64,000 nucleotides of DNA. Source: Megaustenia siamemsis (lineage: Eukaryota; Mollusca; Gastropoda; Stylommatophora; Ariophantidae). Made by a program: the position numbers and the translations under genes. Positions within the stretch are counted from its first letter, which is position 1. Each line of letters begins with the position of its first letter. This document shows positions 34,222 through 46,115 of this stretch, piece after piece. The stretch covers positions 55,155,787-55,219,786 of the forward strand of contig JAVIAB010000073.1 in the NCBI GenBank assembly GCA_032433765.1. The letters are read 5' to 3'. A model generated the notes under the pieces. The model saw only the letters and a list, made by a program, of their open reading frames with translations. It was not told where the DNA came from and ran no database searches.

Positions 34222-34560
34222 AGGAAAATTCTGAACATCAGATGATAGGACAAGATCAGAAACAAAGAAATTTGGTGAAAGAACAATACAAGGGCCAATC
34301 AAGCAACATATTATAAACAGAAAATGGAGATGGAATGGACACACTAAAAAAAAAACGGATCCCAGAATAGCTAGAAGAGCAATATCTTGGAACACACAGA
34401 AAAGGCACAGGAATATATGCAGCAGAGAAGTCATGGAAGCCCTCAGGAACTCTAAACAGGAAGGAAGTAGAGAAAATGTTCAAAATATAGATGGATGGCG
34501 AGACCTTGCCTGTGCTCCAAAACAGGGTCTAAGATGTTTGAATGATACTAAAAGAAGTTA
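34222..34560 (+). mobile_element. LINE family D C-terminal fragment
   Basis: Plus-strand frames read IKQHIINRKWRWNGHTKKK, DPRIARRAISWNTQKRHR, SREVMEALRNSKQEGSREN and NIDGWRDLACAPKQG. The pattern W.W.GH...R...W...GK..RGRPR matches the C-terminal region of a LINE with the RGRPR part damaged. Confidence 0.65.
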
Positions 34561-34732
34561 ATGATTTCTACACAATTAGTGAAGAGGTGCATGCACCAAT
34601 GACCTAACCAGCGGATTGCTTAGATTGCTCTAAGAGCAATCCAGATTTCACTTCACCTTCCAGATGGGCCCCAGAGACAGTTCGCATCAAAACAAACTGA
34701 CAGCAACCCTGCTGCAATAGAAGACCAAGTAT

Positions 34733-35095
34733 TGCAATCATCATCATCATCAAGTACCGGGCCTGCTGGCGTAGGTGATCATGTCTCTCCACAACTTTCG
34801 ATCTTGACAATTATTTATCATTTCTGTTGTTGACCTTCAGCCAAGCCATTTTCTTAAGCTGTCTGGTATATTTTTTCTTAGCTTCCCTCTATCTCTTCGT
34901 CCCTCAATTTTTCCAGTTGTTACAATATATTCCAGTTGTTCTCTTCTCATTACATGGCCAAAAAATGATGATCGTTTCTTCCTAATATTGGAAATTAGTT
35001 CTCTTTTTGCTTTGACCTCTTTCAGAACATTTTCATTATTCTTCTTAGCTGTCCATGGTATTCTCAACATTCTTCTGTAAATTATTCTGTAAAGT
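34733..35095 (-). mobile_element. LINE family B C-terminal fragment
   Basis: The minus strand gives RMLRIPWTAKKNNENVLKEV, KAKRELISNIRKKRSSFFGH, VMRREQLEYIVTTGKIEGRR and NIPDSLRKWLG, then NNCQDRKLWRDMITY-like sequence and the (ATG)n tail (plus-strand catcatcatcatcaag at about 34740). Relatively well preserved. Confidence 0.8.
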
Positions 35096-35277
35096 ATTGC
35101 AATGCCCCTACATTTTGCAAGCTTTAACTTCTCTGTCAGAATCTGGAAAATAAGAAAGCTATTACACCTTGCATGGTCTTCTTCTTACGTCTATGAGCTA
35201 ATAGCTTATAACAACTCTGATTCACAAGATTAACATCAACATATGAGTCAATAATTGCCAAAAAAATTGAATTTATG

Positions 35278-35430
35278 ATCCATCATCACTATCATAAATC
35301 AATGCCTACTGGATGTAGGTTACCATTTCTCTCTACAACTTTTTAATCTCTACAGTTGTTTATAAATTCTTTAGTAGACTTCCTACTAAAGCAACTTACA
35401 ACATTCCTCTGTAAAACCACATATCTTCTC
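35278..35430 (-). mobile_element. LINE family B 3'-end fragment, diverged
   Basis: On the plus strand, gatgtaggttaccatttctc and tctacaactttttaatctct follow a catcatcactatcat run. This is the family B 3' end in older form. Confidence 0.55.
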
Positions 35431-35654
35431 TAACAATCACAATACAGTACAAAACTTGTAACTTTTGCTTTAAAAATTAGCCATTAGTTCTGGGAAAGCA
35501 GAAACCTGCATGGCATTTATTCCATTTTCCAGGATCTGCCAGGAGTATTCTGTGGAAATGGGAAAATAATGACCAAATGCCCCAGCGCAGTTACCATATG
35601 GTGTACCAATGAGTTTACAGTTTTTAATTCAATCTATCTTTCTATCTATCTATT

Positions 35655-35970
35655 GACCTTTCGAGCTGTAGCCGGCCCATAGGCCGTAGACCACGATACA
35701 CCTTCTCCTATCTGAATTTTTGTTCTTGTAGTTTTCTTTTAAAGATATTTTATCAAATCTCGCCATCTGTCTCTGTTCTGTGCAAGCAGCTCTATCTCAT
35801 TGAGGGAGCCAAATCCTGCTGCTCTTGCCTCTCTCATCAATGTTCTTCTCAGTGTCTCCCTGGGTCTTCCTCTTTTTCTCTTACCTGTGTTTCCCATATG
35901 AGGGCTTGCTTTGCTATTCGGTTATTATCTCTTCTCATCACATGTCCAACCTATGACCATCGTCTTTTCT
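35655..35970 (-). mobile_element. LINE family H C-terminal fragment
   Basis: On the minus strand decayed frames give VGHVMRRDNNRIAKQALIW, then GKRKRGRPRETLRR-like, EEARAAGFGSLNEIELLAQ-like and NRDRWRDLIKYL-like segments. The same family is seen at 21640-22330. It is broken by frameshifts. Confidence 0.65.
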
Positions 35971-36234
35971 TTAATTCAATGCTGAAGATAAGAAAATGCT
36001 AATTACGCTGGAAATTAAAGCCTCATTAACTTGAATGAAAAACAACAGGTCTATGTAACCAGTCACCTGTTAAAGTCAATCTCAGTTATTAACAATTATT
36101 ATTGTTCTTTTAAATTGGCAATAATCAGCAAAATACGACTTACATATCTACTGATGTCTTGTAGAGAATATGAAACTCTCTTTCTCTCCTGTTACTACTT
36201 CATGGTCATCCTTGTACTCCAAGTCTATCTCCAC

Positions 36235-36557
36235 CACACGAGTGGCACGATCTAACAAACACTGGAACGATATCTGCCTTTTTTCTGTTGATATGACCCT
36301 TAAAGTCGAGTTACGATCCTTTGGATGTCATCAGTAATGTCAAAGAAGTGTCCTTTCAATGGTAACTTTAATTTTGGGAATAGAAAATAATAGCAGGGTG
36401 ACAAATCTGGGGAATAGGGTGGATGGTTGAGAATACACACTTTTGGGCCCACAATTCAGATTCGGACAGTGTGAAGTACTTTTTTTTTATTAATAAGAAG
36501 GATTTTTTTTTTAATTAGAAGAGTGATTTTAAAAAAAAACTTTCAAAAGAATGCATC
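36235..36557 (-). mobile_element. Mariner-like transposase C-terminal fragment, copy 1
   Basis: The minus strand encodes LNHPPYSPDLSPCYYFLFPK then LKLPLKGHFFDITDDIQ, the conserved end of the mariner catalytic domain, whose third Asp lies in YSPDLSP. It then decays into KRQISFQCLLDRATR-like sequence. A near-identical block lies at 43045-43364, and the similarity extends beyond the coding part through a T-rich stretch. The first two catalytic Asp motifs and the ends are missing here. Confidence 0.75.
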
Positions 36558-37009
36558 CCTCCATTCTCCTAGGCTGTCATAGCTTTTATTCCTTTCTTTA
36601 AATGTTCTTCAGTGTTCCATTATATGTCAGCTGAACCTCTTATATATATGTGACATATTTAGCTTATTTAGGTCTAACATTATTACCACTGCATTCATTT
36701 CCTCTTAAGCATCTGTTGAACGAGACCTTTTTTTTGCATCAAAAACAGTTCTAGGCTTAGCTCATATCTGTTCAAATTTTGTCTACAAAATGCTAAATTT
36801 AAGTTTATAATTAAAACAGTTTCAGATGAATAATTGCTAAACTTTAACTTATTAATTCATTGCTCATTATGACTGCAATACCTTAGTTTATTTTTATGTT
36901 AAATATTACTTGGTGAAATGATTGCTGGAGAGATAAAGGATATTCAGTAAATATAATGATGTGGGAAATTTGTTTATTATTTCTATATTCATCTTCAGTC
37001 CACAACTAC

Positions 37010-37360
37010 AAGTAGTGGGGGGTAAAGTACATTCCTACAAAGTATCGTGAAGTAGTATATATAGACAGGTAGTAGGGAGCATGTGGTGGGGTGTAAAGTA
37101 CATTCCTATAAGATATGGTGAAGTTGTTAAGTATAGACAGAGCAAGTATCGGGGTGTAAAGTACATTCCTATAAGATATGGTTAAGTTGTAAGTATAGAC
37201 AGAGCAAGTAGTGGTGTAAAGTACATTCCTATAATATATGGTGAAGTTGTAAGTATAGACAGAGCAAGTAGCGGGGTGTAAAGTACACTCCTATAAGATA
37301 TGTGGTAAGTATAGACAGAGCAAGTAGCGGGGTGTAAAGTACACTCCTGCAAGGTATGGC
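37010..37360. repeat. Minisatellite of about 60 bp, six units
   Basis: Units read ggggtgtaaagtacattcct, ataagatatggtgaagttgt, aagtatagacagagcaagta. The first unit and the fifth are altered or shortened. Confidence 0.9.
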
Positions 37361-39410
37361 GAGTGTTAGCTCTTGCAATGTCCTGAACTCATTAAAAGTT
37401 CATTAGGTCCACACACGTCCATTAAGATGAGACCTGAATCTTATAATTATACAACACACCAACAGTTTGATATTCCAAAACTTTGAAGCTTGTATTGTGA
37501 GTCATGTTTTGCTTATCATGTCTCTTGTGTTGTAATGAGCTACTTAGGTCAGATGTCTAATTTAGAGCATGCACTCTCAATCCATCCGAATTGTTTTTAA
37601 AATCATTTTGGACCTGAAGCTTGCTTGCATCATTACAACCACTGACTATTCACATCAGACTCCAGAGGCTTAAAGCACAAACCAAGGTACTGACTTTAGT
37701 AGCTTGGAATAGAAATGTTCAAGTTTTAAATGACAGAATGGGCTTGCTATGACTAACTATGAGAAAAAAAGTACTTCTACAAGTAGATGGCCAATAGTAT
37801 TCTGACAATAAATAAATGTAACTGTAATGATGTTAAAATGAAATAGTACCTACATTTTACCACTCTGAAATGATTGTTTCATACATCATTAACAAATAAC
37901 ATTGATAAAGTGGTGTGCTTAGATTAGAAAATAGTTGACTGATACTTTCAGTCAGTTCATTCACTACTTATATTATAGTATTATATACTACTACACTACA
38001 ACAATAATAAATATTACACATTGAGATTGAAAATTGAAAGTCATCATATAACCTGCTATTTAGTCATGATCGCTCACAAATTGTTGCTAACACAAAATTT
38101 ACAGTTTGAGAGTTTAAAAGAACTACAAATATATGCCATCATCATAATGTTAAAGAAATATATACACAAATCATGTAAGTTATTGTAAATGATTTAAAAT
38201 TCAAAATTTGAATAAAATGGCTGCAAATATAGCAAATGTGAGAGCACTTCCGGATATTCCAGAACGAGGCAGAGGTTGTCTTTTTTTTTTTTTAAAAAGT
38301 CACACGGGAAAACAATAATACAATACAGATTAAATTATACAATATACAATGATCGTACCGTTGAATTAGTATCAGGGTCTTGCACATTCATAGATTAATT
38401 TAAAAAAAAAAAATAAAGAAAGGTTATTATAACTGTACATGGATTTGGATCCTATTACATGTATGTGCTTGCTTTCTCGCTAATGATCACATCACAGTGA
38501 GTGTTTTGAGCACATACAATAATGTAAAGAAATGCTAAATTGGCAAGGAACGTTTCAGTAAGCTAATCTGGTATTTTTTAATATTTTATGTAAATTCACG
38601 CAAACAAGGTATTTTAATATTTATGTGCACTTTATACAATATAGAAATGCGTTCAACGAAGATGGAAAGAAAGGTATTGAATTCATAATGATGGTCATCA
38701 TCATTTTGTACTGTTCTCTGTGGCAGAGACGATTATTGAGTTACTTGCGGGTCATCATCATTGCACTCCGAACATGTCCATAAGTGCTCAGATCTCATCA
38801 TCACAAGTACCGCAGTGGCCAGCGACTGACGCCTCCACATCTGTGTTGGTTGATAAGTCCTCTTACATGCCTACTAAGTTTCTTGTTTCTGACTGTGCCC
38901 ATCTTAACTCCCATCTCTTTCATCCGAAGAAGTGACGTGGACTCATGGTTAAATACATAGATATAGACGATTTATTATAGACGATTAATCTTTACACAAC
39001 CAACTATCATATAAGTATTTAATAAATATTAAATTTTTGTTTACAATTTTCTTATCCACCTCTTCATCATTTTCCAGAATACTTTTTGTAGGTTTCTGTT
39101 TCTCTACTATTTATTTCCTCCATTAATTTAAAATTGGTAATTGTTTCTTCAATAAATGTGATCGATTGAAAAGCAATGGAGTAACCGAATGAAGATTTTT
39201 AGGATGCAGCTTTTAATATCTTCATGCACGTGCAACAGCTTATCTCAGTTCTATAACCTTCATTTATGTATTTATTACATGCTTTCAAAACTATGTCTTT
39301 AGCAAGGTTTTCTCACCCATACATGTTCATGCCAATCACTCTATGTTAAAGAAGTCGTAGCGTAGACGAGAGTCGTTATTTATCTATTGCCGTCTTTCAG
39401 TTCATATCTC
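37361..39410. other. AT-rich sequence without recognisable gene
   Basis: No SINE, LINE or exon could be supported. The plus-strand frame 38720-38935 has balanced composition but no recognisable family, signal or splice context. Confidence 0.35.
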
Positions 39411-39454
39411 GTTGTCTATCCCTGGATTTCATGGTCAGTCACGACTTTGCCGAA

Positions 39455-40012
39455 GAAAAGTGAATACGCTGAACATATCAAATGTTATCACTTTCACTAA
39501 CATTATTATTTTAATGCCTATTTGTTATACTATTTATGTAAGAAAAGTGAATACGCTGAACATATTATCAAATGTTACCAGCACCAGAGCTGGAAGTTGT
39601 CAGCAACCCACAACTGATGGCTTGCGCCAGGATTGGTGAACCAAAATCATCCAGACCCTACTCCACCTCTCCGCGGTGCCTCCAGTAACAGACTAACCTG
39701 TCTAGTCTGGCCAAGCGTGCAGGGATCGAAGAGGGAAGACATCCCGGTACTCAAAAGTGTTGTGCTGAAGTTGGATGTGTTGGGCTGAAAGGCGCAAATG
39801 TAACAGTTATACTGCAAACCACAACACAATGCAGACACGTCCACTACGTCCTTGTAAGGGCGGATGATGAAGAGGAATGTTCTAGTCTACCACGATACTC
39901 TAGAATACTTACTTTAGTCATCGGGCGAACGCAACCAACCAAATGTTACCACTTTCACCAACATTATTATTTTCATGCCTAGTTGTTATACTAAATATGT
40001 ATAGTTTATGGC
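39455..40012. repeat. Short dispersed duplication
   Basis: The segment gaaaagtgaatacgctgaac...tcaaatgtta occurs at about 39455 and again at 39540. The segment atgttaYcactttcacYaac with attattatttt...tgttatac occurs at about 39480 and again at 39943. The intervening 39570-39935 is less AT-rich but holds nothing I recognise. Confidence 0.65.
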
Positions 40013-40043
40013 TTCCGACTTCTGCTCATGCCTGTTCTGCAAT

Positions 40044-40235
40044 AGAAGGGTTGAAGCGCAGTGGTGGCCCTATGATTGCTGGCGCCCTGGGCAAGCACTT
40101 CGGCGTCCTTTTTAAGTTTAATTATTACATTTTCACTAGAAAAAAACTAAAAATTTTGGAAGATCCTTGATGGCGCCCCTAAACACATAGAGCGGCTGCC
40201 CGAGTTGCAGGAACCTTGAGCCGGCCCTCAGTCGC
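40044..40235. mobile_element. Possible short hAT-like MITE
   Basis: The left side reads cagtggtggccctatgattg and gcgccctgggcaagc. The reverse complement of the right side reads ctgagggccggctcaagg and cgggcagccgctc. GGCC-rich ends of this type and the short AT-rich interior resemble non-autonomous hAT elements. The inverted repeat is imperfect and the target duplication is not clear. Confidence 0.35.
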
Positions 40236-40429
40236 AGTGTATGATCTGATTGCAAACAATGAAACACATCTGATAGGTGGTATATAGATGAACGATCCCG
40301 CGCAGATCAAGGCCATATAACTCGTTACATGAAATACTTCAGCACTTTACTTAACATATGTCAGATGGTAGAATCAACATTTATATTAATAAGTACTCAT
40401 TAGAAGCAACGTTTTCTCTTCTTTGCATT

Positions 40430-40860
40430 TCTCTCCCTCCTTGTTTTTATTTCTGCTTTTCTTCCGTTCATTTTCATTCATCCTCTTTTTCTTCTCGCTT
40501 TTTAAATTTTCACTCTAATTAATCATCTTTCATTTTTATCTAATCTAATTTAATTTTCATCTTTCTAATTTTTTTAAAATCTCTTCTTCCTTTCTTCTTC
40601 TCCTCCTCCTCCCTCTTTGCTTCCGCCTGTACTACTAACAGAAAAAAAAATGCAGTATGAGGCAAAAGCGCCTATTATAACTTCTCAAAGAATATGACAA
40701 AATAAAAAAAGTAAAGCTCATTTGGTGACTATTATTCTCGAAATGCCCTCAATCTGGCTAACACGATCCTATTTTCTTTCTTCATTTCTTTCCTTCCTTC
40801 TTTCTTTACTTCCTCCCTGTCTGCCTTCCTTCCTTTTTCTTTATTTTTTATTTTTTTTTT
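40430..40860. repeat. Pyrimidine-rich low-complexity tract
   Basis: Two blocks of TTCC/TTTC-rich sequence (40430-40625 and 40770-40860) flank a short AT-rich middle. No coding content. Confidence 0.7.
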
Positions 40861-42140
40861 GCATCAAATGTCCTCCATCGTAGTTATAAAATGTTAAATT
40901 CTTAAATAAACAACAAGTCATTAAATACAAATTGTAATACATGAGTTTAACAAATAAATATTGCATACATTTAGCAGCTTCCAGTAACCTAAGTAATTAT
41001 CAAGGATAAGCACTCAGCACTCATGCATTGAAGCAAAGGCTTGTATAGTATAATAAGCATGACACAATTCTTACAATAAAATAAATATTTTGGCGCATAA
41101 TATTAACACACTAATAATTAACATACAAGTCTATGCTAAAGATGCACACACTTAAATCAGCGCAAGTGATACTTAGCAGTGTATTATTATGATGATTAAA
41201 GAAAAAAGATTCAAGAAAACATTACAGTTACAATCAATGGGCGAAAGCAGAATGTTATTTTAACCTGTTTTAACTCCGGCAACTGTTAATAACTTTTAAA
41301 ATATTTTTTTTTTTTAGAGAAAGATGTATCAACAAATGAAACATCGGATGATATCAACAATGCTATAATGTTCCTTCTTGATTTCTTCATAACATTGTTA
41401 CAACACATTTCCACCTTCTTGTCTGTTGTGACATATTATGATTTACACTGATCACAACATTTGCTAGACAGTAGACAGGTTTGAACTTTTTAGCCGGAAG
41501 TGGCTTTCGTTTGGAAAGTCTGATGTTCCGTCTGAAGCTAAATAAACAAATTATTTTTAAAATGCAGCAGGTAAAAAGTTAATTTATGCACGATAAGTTC
41601 TAATTAAGAGATAAATATATATCGCATCAAGAGCCTATAAACAGATTAACAAATTTATCCAGTGACAGTGTATGAACTGACAATTTATACATAATGAAAA
41701 AGGTCAACCATACACAATTCATGTGACAACGATGAAACCAAATTAACCTGCCGCGATAACATGAACGTGTTGCTAATCACAAGACCCGCTTATCCGAACG
41801 ATACGAAAACCCTCGACAGAAAAATGAAATAAAACTGACCCACTGACAAATTGGAATCACGAGCTACTTACGATACAATGATCGAATGAAATGAAAATAT
41901 ACGAATGACAAGTTATATGTGAAATAAGTTAACTGTAGCAATGCTAAAACTAAATAATAATCACAGCGCACATTATTTTCCCCATTTACACATTTATTAC
42001 TGAGAGCTAAACTGTGATCTGTTATTTTATTTCACTGCTAACAACCAACGATATCGTCAATTTTGTTATACAATAATATCGGCAACAACGTTTATATACA
42101 AATAATAATGCTGGCGATTAAAAAAACAAAGGTAGTTAAA
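40861..42140. other. AT-rich sequence without recognisable gene
   Basis: Nothing identifiable apart from short A/T runs. Confidence 0.4.
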
Positions 42141-42144
42141 AAGG

Positions 42145-42240
42145 TTCGACAATTAAGTAATGAGACTTAACTTTATAACAAATAAAACAAACAACACTTG
42201 AAGATGTAACCAATATTTTATTGAAAATAAATCCCTTGTG
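42145..42240 (-). mobile_element. Mariner-like element, 3' terminal part of copy 2
   Basis: The text ggttcgacaattaagtaatg, then agacttaac, resembles a mariner terminal repeat, and caccagtgt-like 3' coding decay follows (acaacacttgaagatgtaac, ttattgaaaat). It ends in tcccttgtg at 42232-42240. The same 9 bp recur at 43027-43035, where mariner sequence resumes. Confidence 0.6.
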
Positions 42241-42269
42241 AAAAACTTCATATGTACCAGTCAAATACC

Positions 42270-42530
42270 AGTGGATAAAGAGATACAGCAGATTATATAG
42301 AACAACAACTTAAATGGTTTGGCCACCTGGTCAGAATGAATCCTTACCAATCACCATCAAGGGCGCTCTTCTCGAGAACGCAGGGAAAAAGACCAAGAGG
42401 AAGACCCAGAAGAAGATGGATAGATGCAGTGACAGAGACATGTAACAACAAAGGAAAGTCACTAATTCAGATAATTCGAGCAGCTCAAGAACGACAAATG
42501 ATATAAACCACGACACCCTTTAGGTATCAG
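42270..42530 (+). mobile_element. LINE family E C-terminal fragment
   Basis: The plus strand gives QQLKWFGHLVRMNPYQSPSR, ALFSRTQGKRPRGRPRRRW and IDAVTETCNNKGKSLIQII, then RAAQERQMI and a stop, with the ttaggtatcag end seen also at 28740. It is nested in the mariner copy. Confidence 0.8.
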
Positions 42531-42780
42531 TGAAAAGAGAAAAGAAGAAAGAAGAAGAAGAAAGAGATATAGCGAAGACGATGGCGCTGGATAGGACACA
42601 CACTGCGGAAGCCAAATGAGAGTGTTACACAACAGGCCTTTTTTTTGGAATCCCCAGGGAAAAAGACAAAGAGGAAGGCCAAGAAATTATTGGAGAAGAC
42701 AGATAGAAGGAGAGATGAAGATGATGGGAAAGACATGGAATGATCTTAAAAGAATTGCAAGAAACAGAACGGCTTGGAAA
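42531..42780 (+). mobile_element. LINE family D C-terminal fragment
   Basis: The frame from 42616 reads FFWNPQGKRQRGRPRNYWRR, then QIEGEMKMMGKTWNDLKRI and ARNRTAWKVFVEDLCSSGS. Upstream is a MALDRTHTAEAK-like decayed segment whose other frame gives W.WIGHTLRKPNESVTQQ-like text. It directly follows a (GAA)n run that separates it from the family E piece. Confidence 0.8.
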
Positions 42781-43012
42781 GTGTTTGTTGAAGACCTATG
42801 CTCCTCAGGGAGCTGAAAGTGTTTGTTGAATACCTATGCTCCACAGGGAGCTGAAAGTGTTTGTTGAAGACCTATGCTTCACAGGGAGCTGAAAGTGTTT
42901 GTTAAGACCTATGCTTCACAGGGTGCTGAAAGTGTTTGTTGAAGACCTATGCTTCACATGGAGCTGAAAGTGTTGTTGAAGACCTATGCTCCACAGGGAG
43001 CTAAAAGATAGA
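42781..43012 (+). repeat. 38-bp minisatellite made from the family D 3' end
   Basis: Six units of gtgtttgttgaagacctatg followed by ctccacagggagctgaaa. The first unit is the real end of the LINE (VFVEDLCSSGS). The single-copy version of the same end is preserved at 59160-59215, so the tandem form arose here after or during insertion. The last unit runs into the normal tail (gctaaaagatagaagaag). Confidence 0.9.
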
Positions 43013-43026
43013 AGAAGAAAAAGAAG

Positions 43027-43364
43027 TCCCTTGTGCATTGATACAGCGAGTGGCACGGTCTAACAAACACTGGAACGATATCTGCCTTTTTTCTGTTGAT
43101 ATGACCCTTAAAGTCGAGGTTACGGCCCTTTGGATGTCATCAGTAATGTCAAAGAAGTGTCCTTTCAATGGTAACTTTTGGGAATAGAAAATAATAGCAG
43201 GGTGACAAATCTGGGGAATAGGGTGGATGGTTGAGAATACGCACCTTTGGGACCAAAATTTAGATTCGGACAGTGTGAAGTACTTTTTTTTTTATTAATA
43301 AGAAGGATTATTTTTTTAATTAGAAGAGTGTGATTTAAAAAAAAAATACATTCAAAAGAATGTG
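43027..43364 (-). mobile_element. Mariner-like transposase C-terminal fragment, copy 2
   Basis: This is nearly identical to 36235-36557 on the same strand, with the LNHPPYSPDLSP region near 43200-43240 and the same T-rich continuation. Beginning at tcccttgtg (43027-43035) it continues the mariner piece at 42145-42240. The 9-bp repeat brackets the nested LINE sequence. Confidence 0.75.
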
Positions 43365-43590
43365 TCATATTTGAGACACATCTAAAGGAGTGTAAACTAT
43401 TTGAAATAAATTCAGCAGCGTGTGCACGTTTTAAAGAAAAAAAGTCAAAAGAATGTAAACTATAAGACAACTTGCAAAGAATGTGAAATCTTTTAAATAT
43501 ATTCGAAATAGAGTGGTGTGTTTGAAATAACTTCAAAATCATGATTTATTTAAATAATTACAGACAACGGGTTCTATTATCTTAGTAACT

Positions 43591-44310
43591 TCGAAACTTT
43601 CTCGACATTACAACTTCACGTCGAAACTCTCTCGACATTACAACTTCACATCGAAACTCTCTAGACATTACAACTTCACATCGAAACTCTCTCGACATTA
43701 CAACTTCACATCGAAACTCTCTCGACATTACAACTTCACATCGAAACTCTCTCGACATTACAACTTCACATCGAAACTCTCTCGACATTACAACTTCACA
43801 TTGAAACTCTCTCGACATTACGACTTCATATTGAAACTCTCTCGACATTACGACTTCACATTGAAACTCTCTCGACATTACAACTTCACATTGAAACTCT
43901 CTCGACATTACAACTTCACATTGAAACTCTCTCGACATTACGACTTCACATTGAAACTCTCTCGACATTACAACTTCACATTGAAACTCTCTCGACATTA
44001 CGACTTCACATTGAAACTCTCTCGACATTACAACTTCACATTGAAACTCTCTCGACATTACAACTTCACATTGAAACTCTCTCGACATTACAACTTCACA
44101 TTGAAACTCTCTCGACATTACAACTTCACATTGAAACTCTCTCGACATTACGACTTCACATTGAAACTCTCTCGACATTACAACTTCACATTGAAACTCT
44201 CTCGACATTACAACTTCACATTGAAACTCTCTCGACATTACAACTTCACATTGAAACTCTCTCGACATTACAACTTCACATCGAAACTCTCTCGACATTA
44301 CGACTTCGCA
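43591..44310. repeat. 30-bp minisatellite, 24 units without indels
   Basis: The unit is tYgaaactctctcgacatta followed by cRacttcaca. All 24 units are exactly 30 bp. Units 1-7 and the last carry tcgaaa, and the central block carries ttgaaa. Because 30 is a multiple of three, long frames run on both strands (10-residue repeats such as REFQCEVVMS). I read these as by-products, since there is no signal of a gene around them. A poly(A) run follows at 44365-44387. Confidence 0.95.
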
Positions 44311-44399
44311 AGTGATTTCAAACTGAGTCCACTGCCACGTGTATGTCCAAAAAAGAACCCCCCAAAAAAAAAAAAAAAAAAAAAAAATATTTTCATTTA

Positions 44400-45849
44400 A
44401 AGCAGTTTTGAAATGTTTTTCAGTTGAAAATTTAGCAGAACTAATCTTACTGTACTTGATGTAGCCCCACCACTGCACATTCCCGTCCAGCAGATGCCGA
44501 AGTGCACTAGTATACATGTAAATGAATTCAATAACTCCTTGGCTACAGGTGCCATTTCTATTGTAAATTATCTCTTCCCGCTCGCGCCACGCCTGATTTG
44601 AAATCCAATTTGTCTTTGTAATTTTATTTTTATTTATTGTTTACTGTATTAATTAAAAAAAATATTTATTAAGATGTTGCTTTAAATTGACAACCAACGT
44701 ATATTTTAGTAAGCACACAAATGTCACGCTTGGAGCTAAAGCAACAAATTACTAACACAATTAACTATATAAATATACATAGAAACATATACAATAGACT
44801 ATTAATTAAATTATGCTTAAAGAAATGTACAGGTTAATGAATATTAACATGAATTTGTACATTCAATCAGTAACTTATAATCTTTGCGCAATCACATGCC
44901 ATTTTTGAACATTTCAGTGCTTCTTTTTCCAACCACTTTCCGCTCTGTCCGACATGGGATCGGGGTTCACCCAACTTTGAAGGGTGCATCAGTTTTGGGG
45001 TCCCTATCAGGTGAGTGAAATGGAACATATACATGAAATACAAAGTTGTGAATTACATCGGCAAGAGATGATCCACGTGCAGGAATAGATTGGTTTATTG
45101 AACAGCGAGATTAAGAATTGTAATTAGTTAGTCAGGGTCTACCTTTTACAGAGGTTAGTGGCGATAATAGCATCATGGTGAAGTGTTTTAACAACGAACA
45201 GTACTTTAGTATTGTATTCACAAGTGTTTAATGCTAATTAGAAGAGTTAATTGAAGTAATAGACAGCTAGTGTACAGTAGAGACTACTGGGTGGAGGTAA
45301 GGCACTCGTCGTAACGAGATTCAACATATTCCTGGAATATTACGAAATGGAGTAAGCATCCAAGACAGTCATAAAGTTATAAACTTGATTCACGTACTAA
45401 CAGATAGAAAGGGAAGTAACCCGGGGAGGGGGGGGGGGGGAGAGAGGTTGATTAACATATGATGAAAAGCCATCGCATCCTATCTCCTAACTGAATAATG
45501 CACCTTTGGCATGCCTGTGTACGAAGATAAGTTCGAGTCATGCAAGTCATATATTGTTGTAAAACGTGTGATTTCTGAACTACCGAGCGGGAAATACTGA
45601 CTTATTTTGTGACTCATGACTGATTGGCGTGGTTTATGCATGGCTTAGAAGTATACAAATTATTGTTACGTGTGTGTACATTACTACTCGCTTTATGACT
45701 GTCTTAACATTTATCAAGCACGGTCAGAAGACGTCATTTAATCTTATAACTCTGTCCAGTACAGGAGTCTTGCCATGCACTACCATATGCTCGTCATTTT
45801 AGACCGGACAGTTTTTGCCATACCTGACACCATTGGTACCAGTAGAGTT
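44400..45849. other. Mostly unrecognised sequence
   Basis: A fragment at 44945-45000 (tcggggttcacccaactttg) faintly resembles the SINE1 core. A poly(G) run lies at about 45427-45442. No gene is supported. Confidence 0.35.
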
Positions 45850-46115
45850 AATTCTGTCCACTTCTCTTCCTTCATAACTCTGGAGGTTGTTGGGGCACAC
45901 CTGACAGATTTCACCAATCTTCTCCTTTCATCTCTATCTTCAGTCATTTTTTAATGCTTCGAAGTCGAGCCCTGTCTATTCTTTGATGCTGTTTTCTCAT
46001 CTCTATCTCTGTCAACTGTCCTCCACCCTCCTTTCACAGTTTCTCGCAGAATGGTCTTTATCAGACCACATTATTGAGACATGTGGCCGATCCATTTCAT
46101 TTTCCGTTGTTTGTC
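45850..46115 (-). mobile_element. LINE C-terminal fragment
   Basis: The minus strand gives KWIGHMSQ, then GLIKTILRETVKGGWRTVD, RDRDEKTASKNRQGS and DRDERRRLVKSVRCAPTTSR, the order seen in LINE end domains (GH...KTIL.G...G, then RW and a V..P-type end). It is too decayed to assign firmly; family I at 3345 is the nearest. Confidence 0.5.

Noticed and set aside
43582..44517. 311-codon frame on the minus strand and 199-codon frame on the plus strand
   Set aside because: Both run through the same 30-bp array on opposite strands, which shows they are by-products of unit length.
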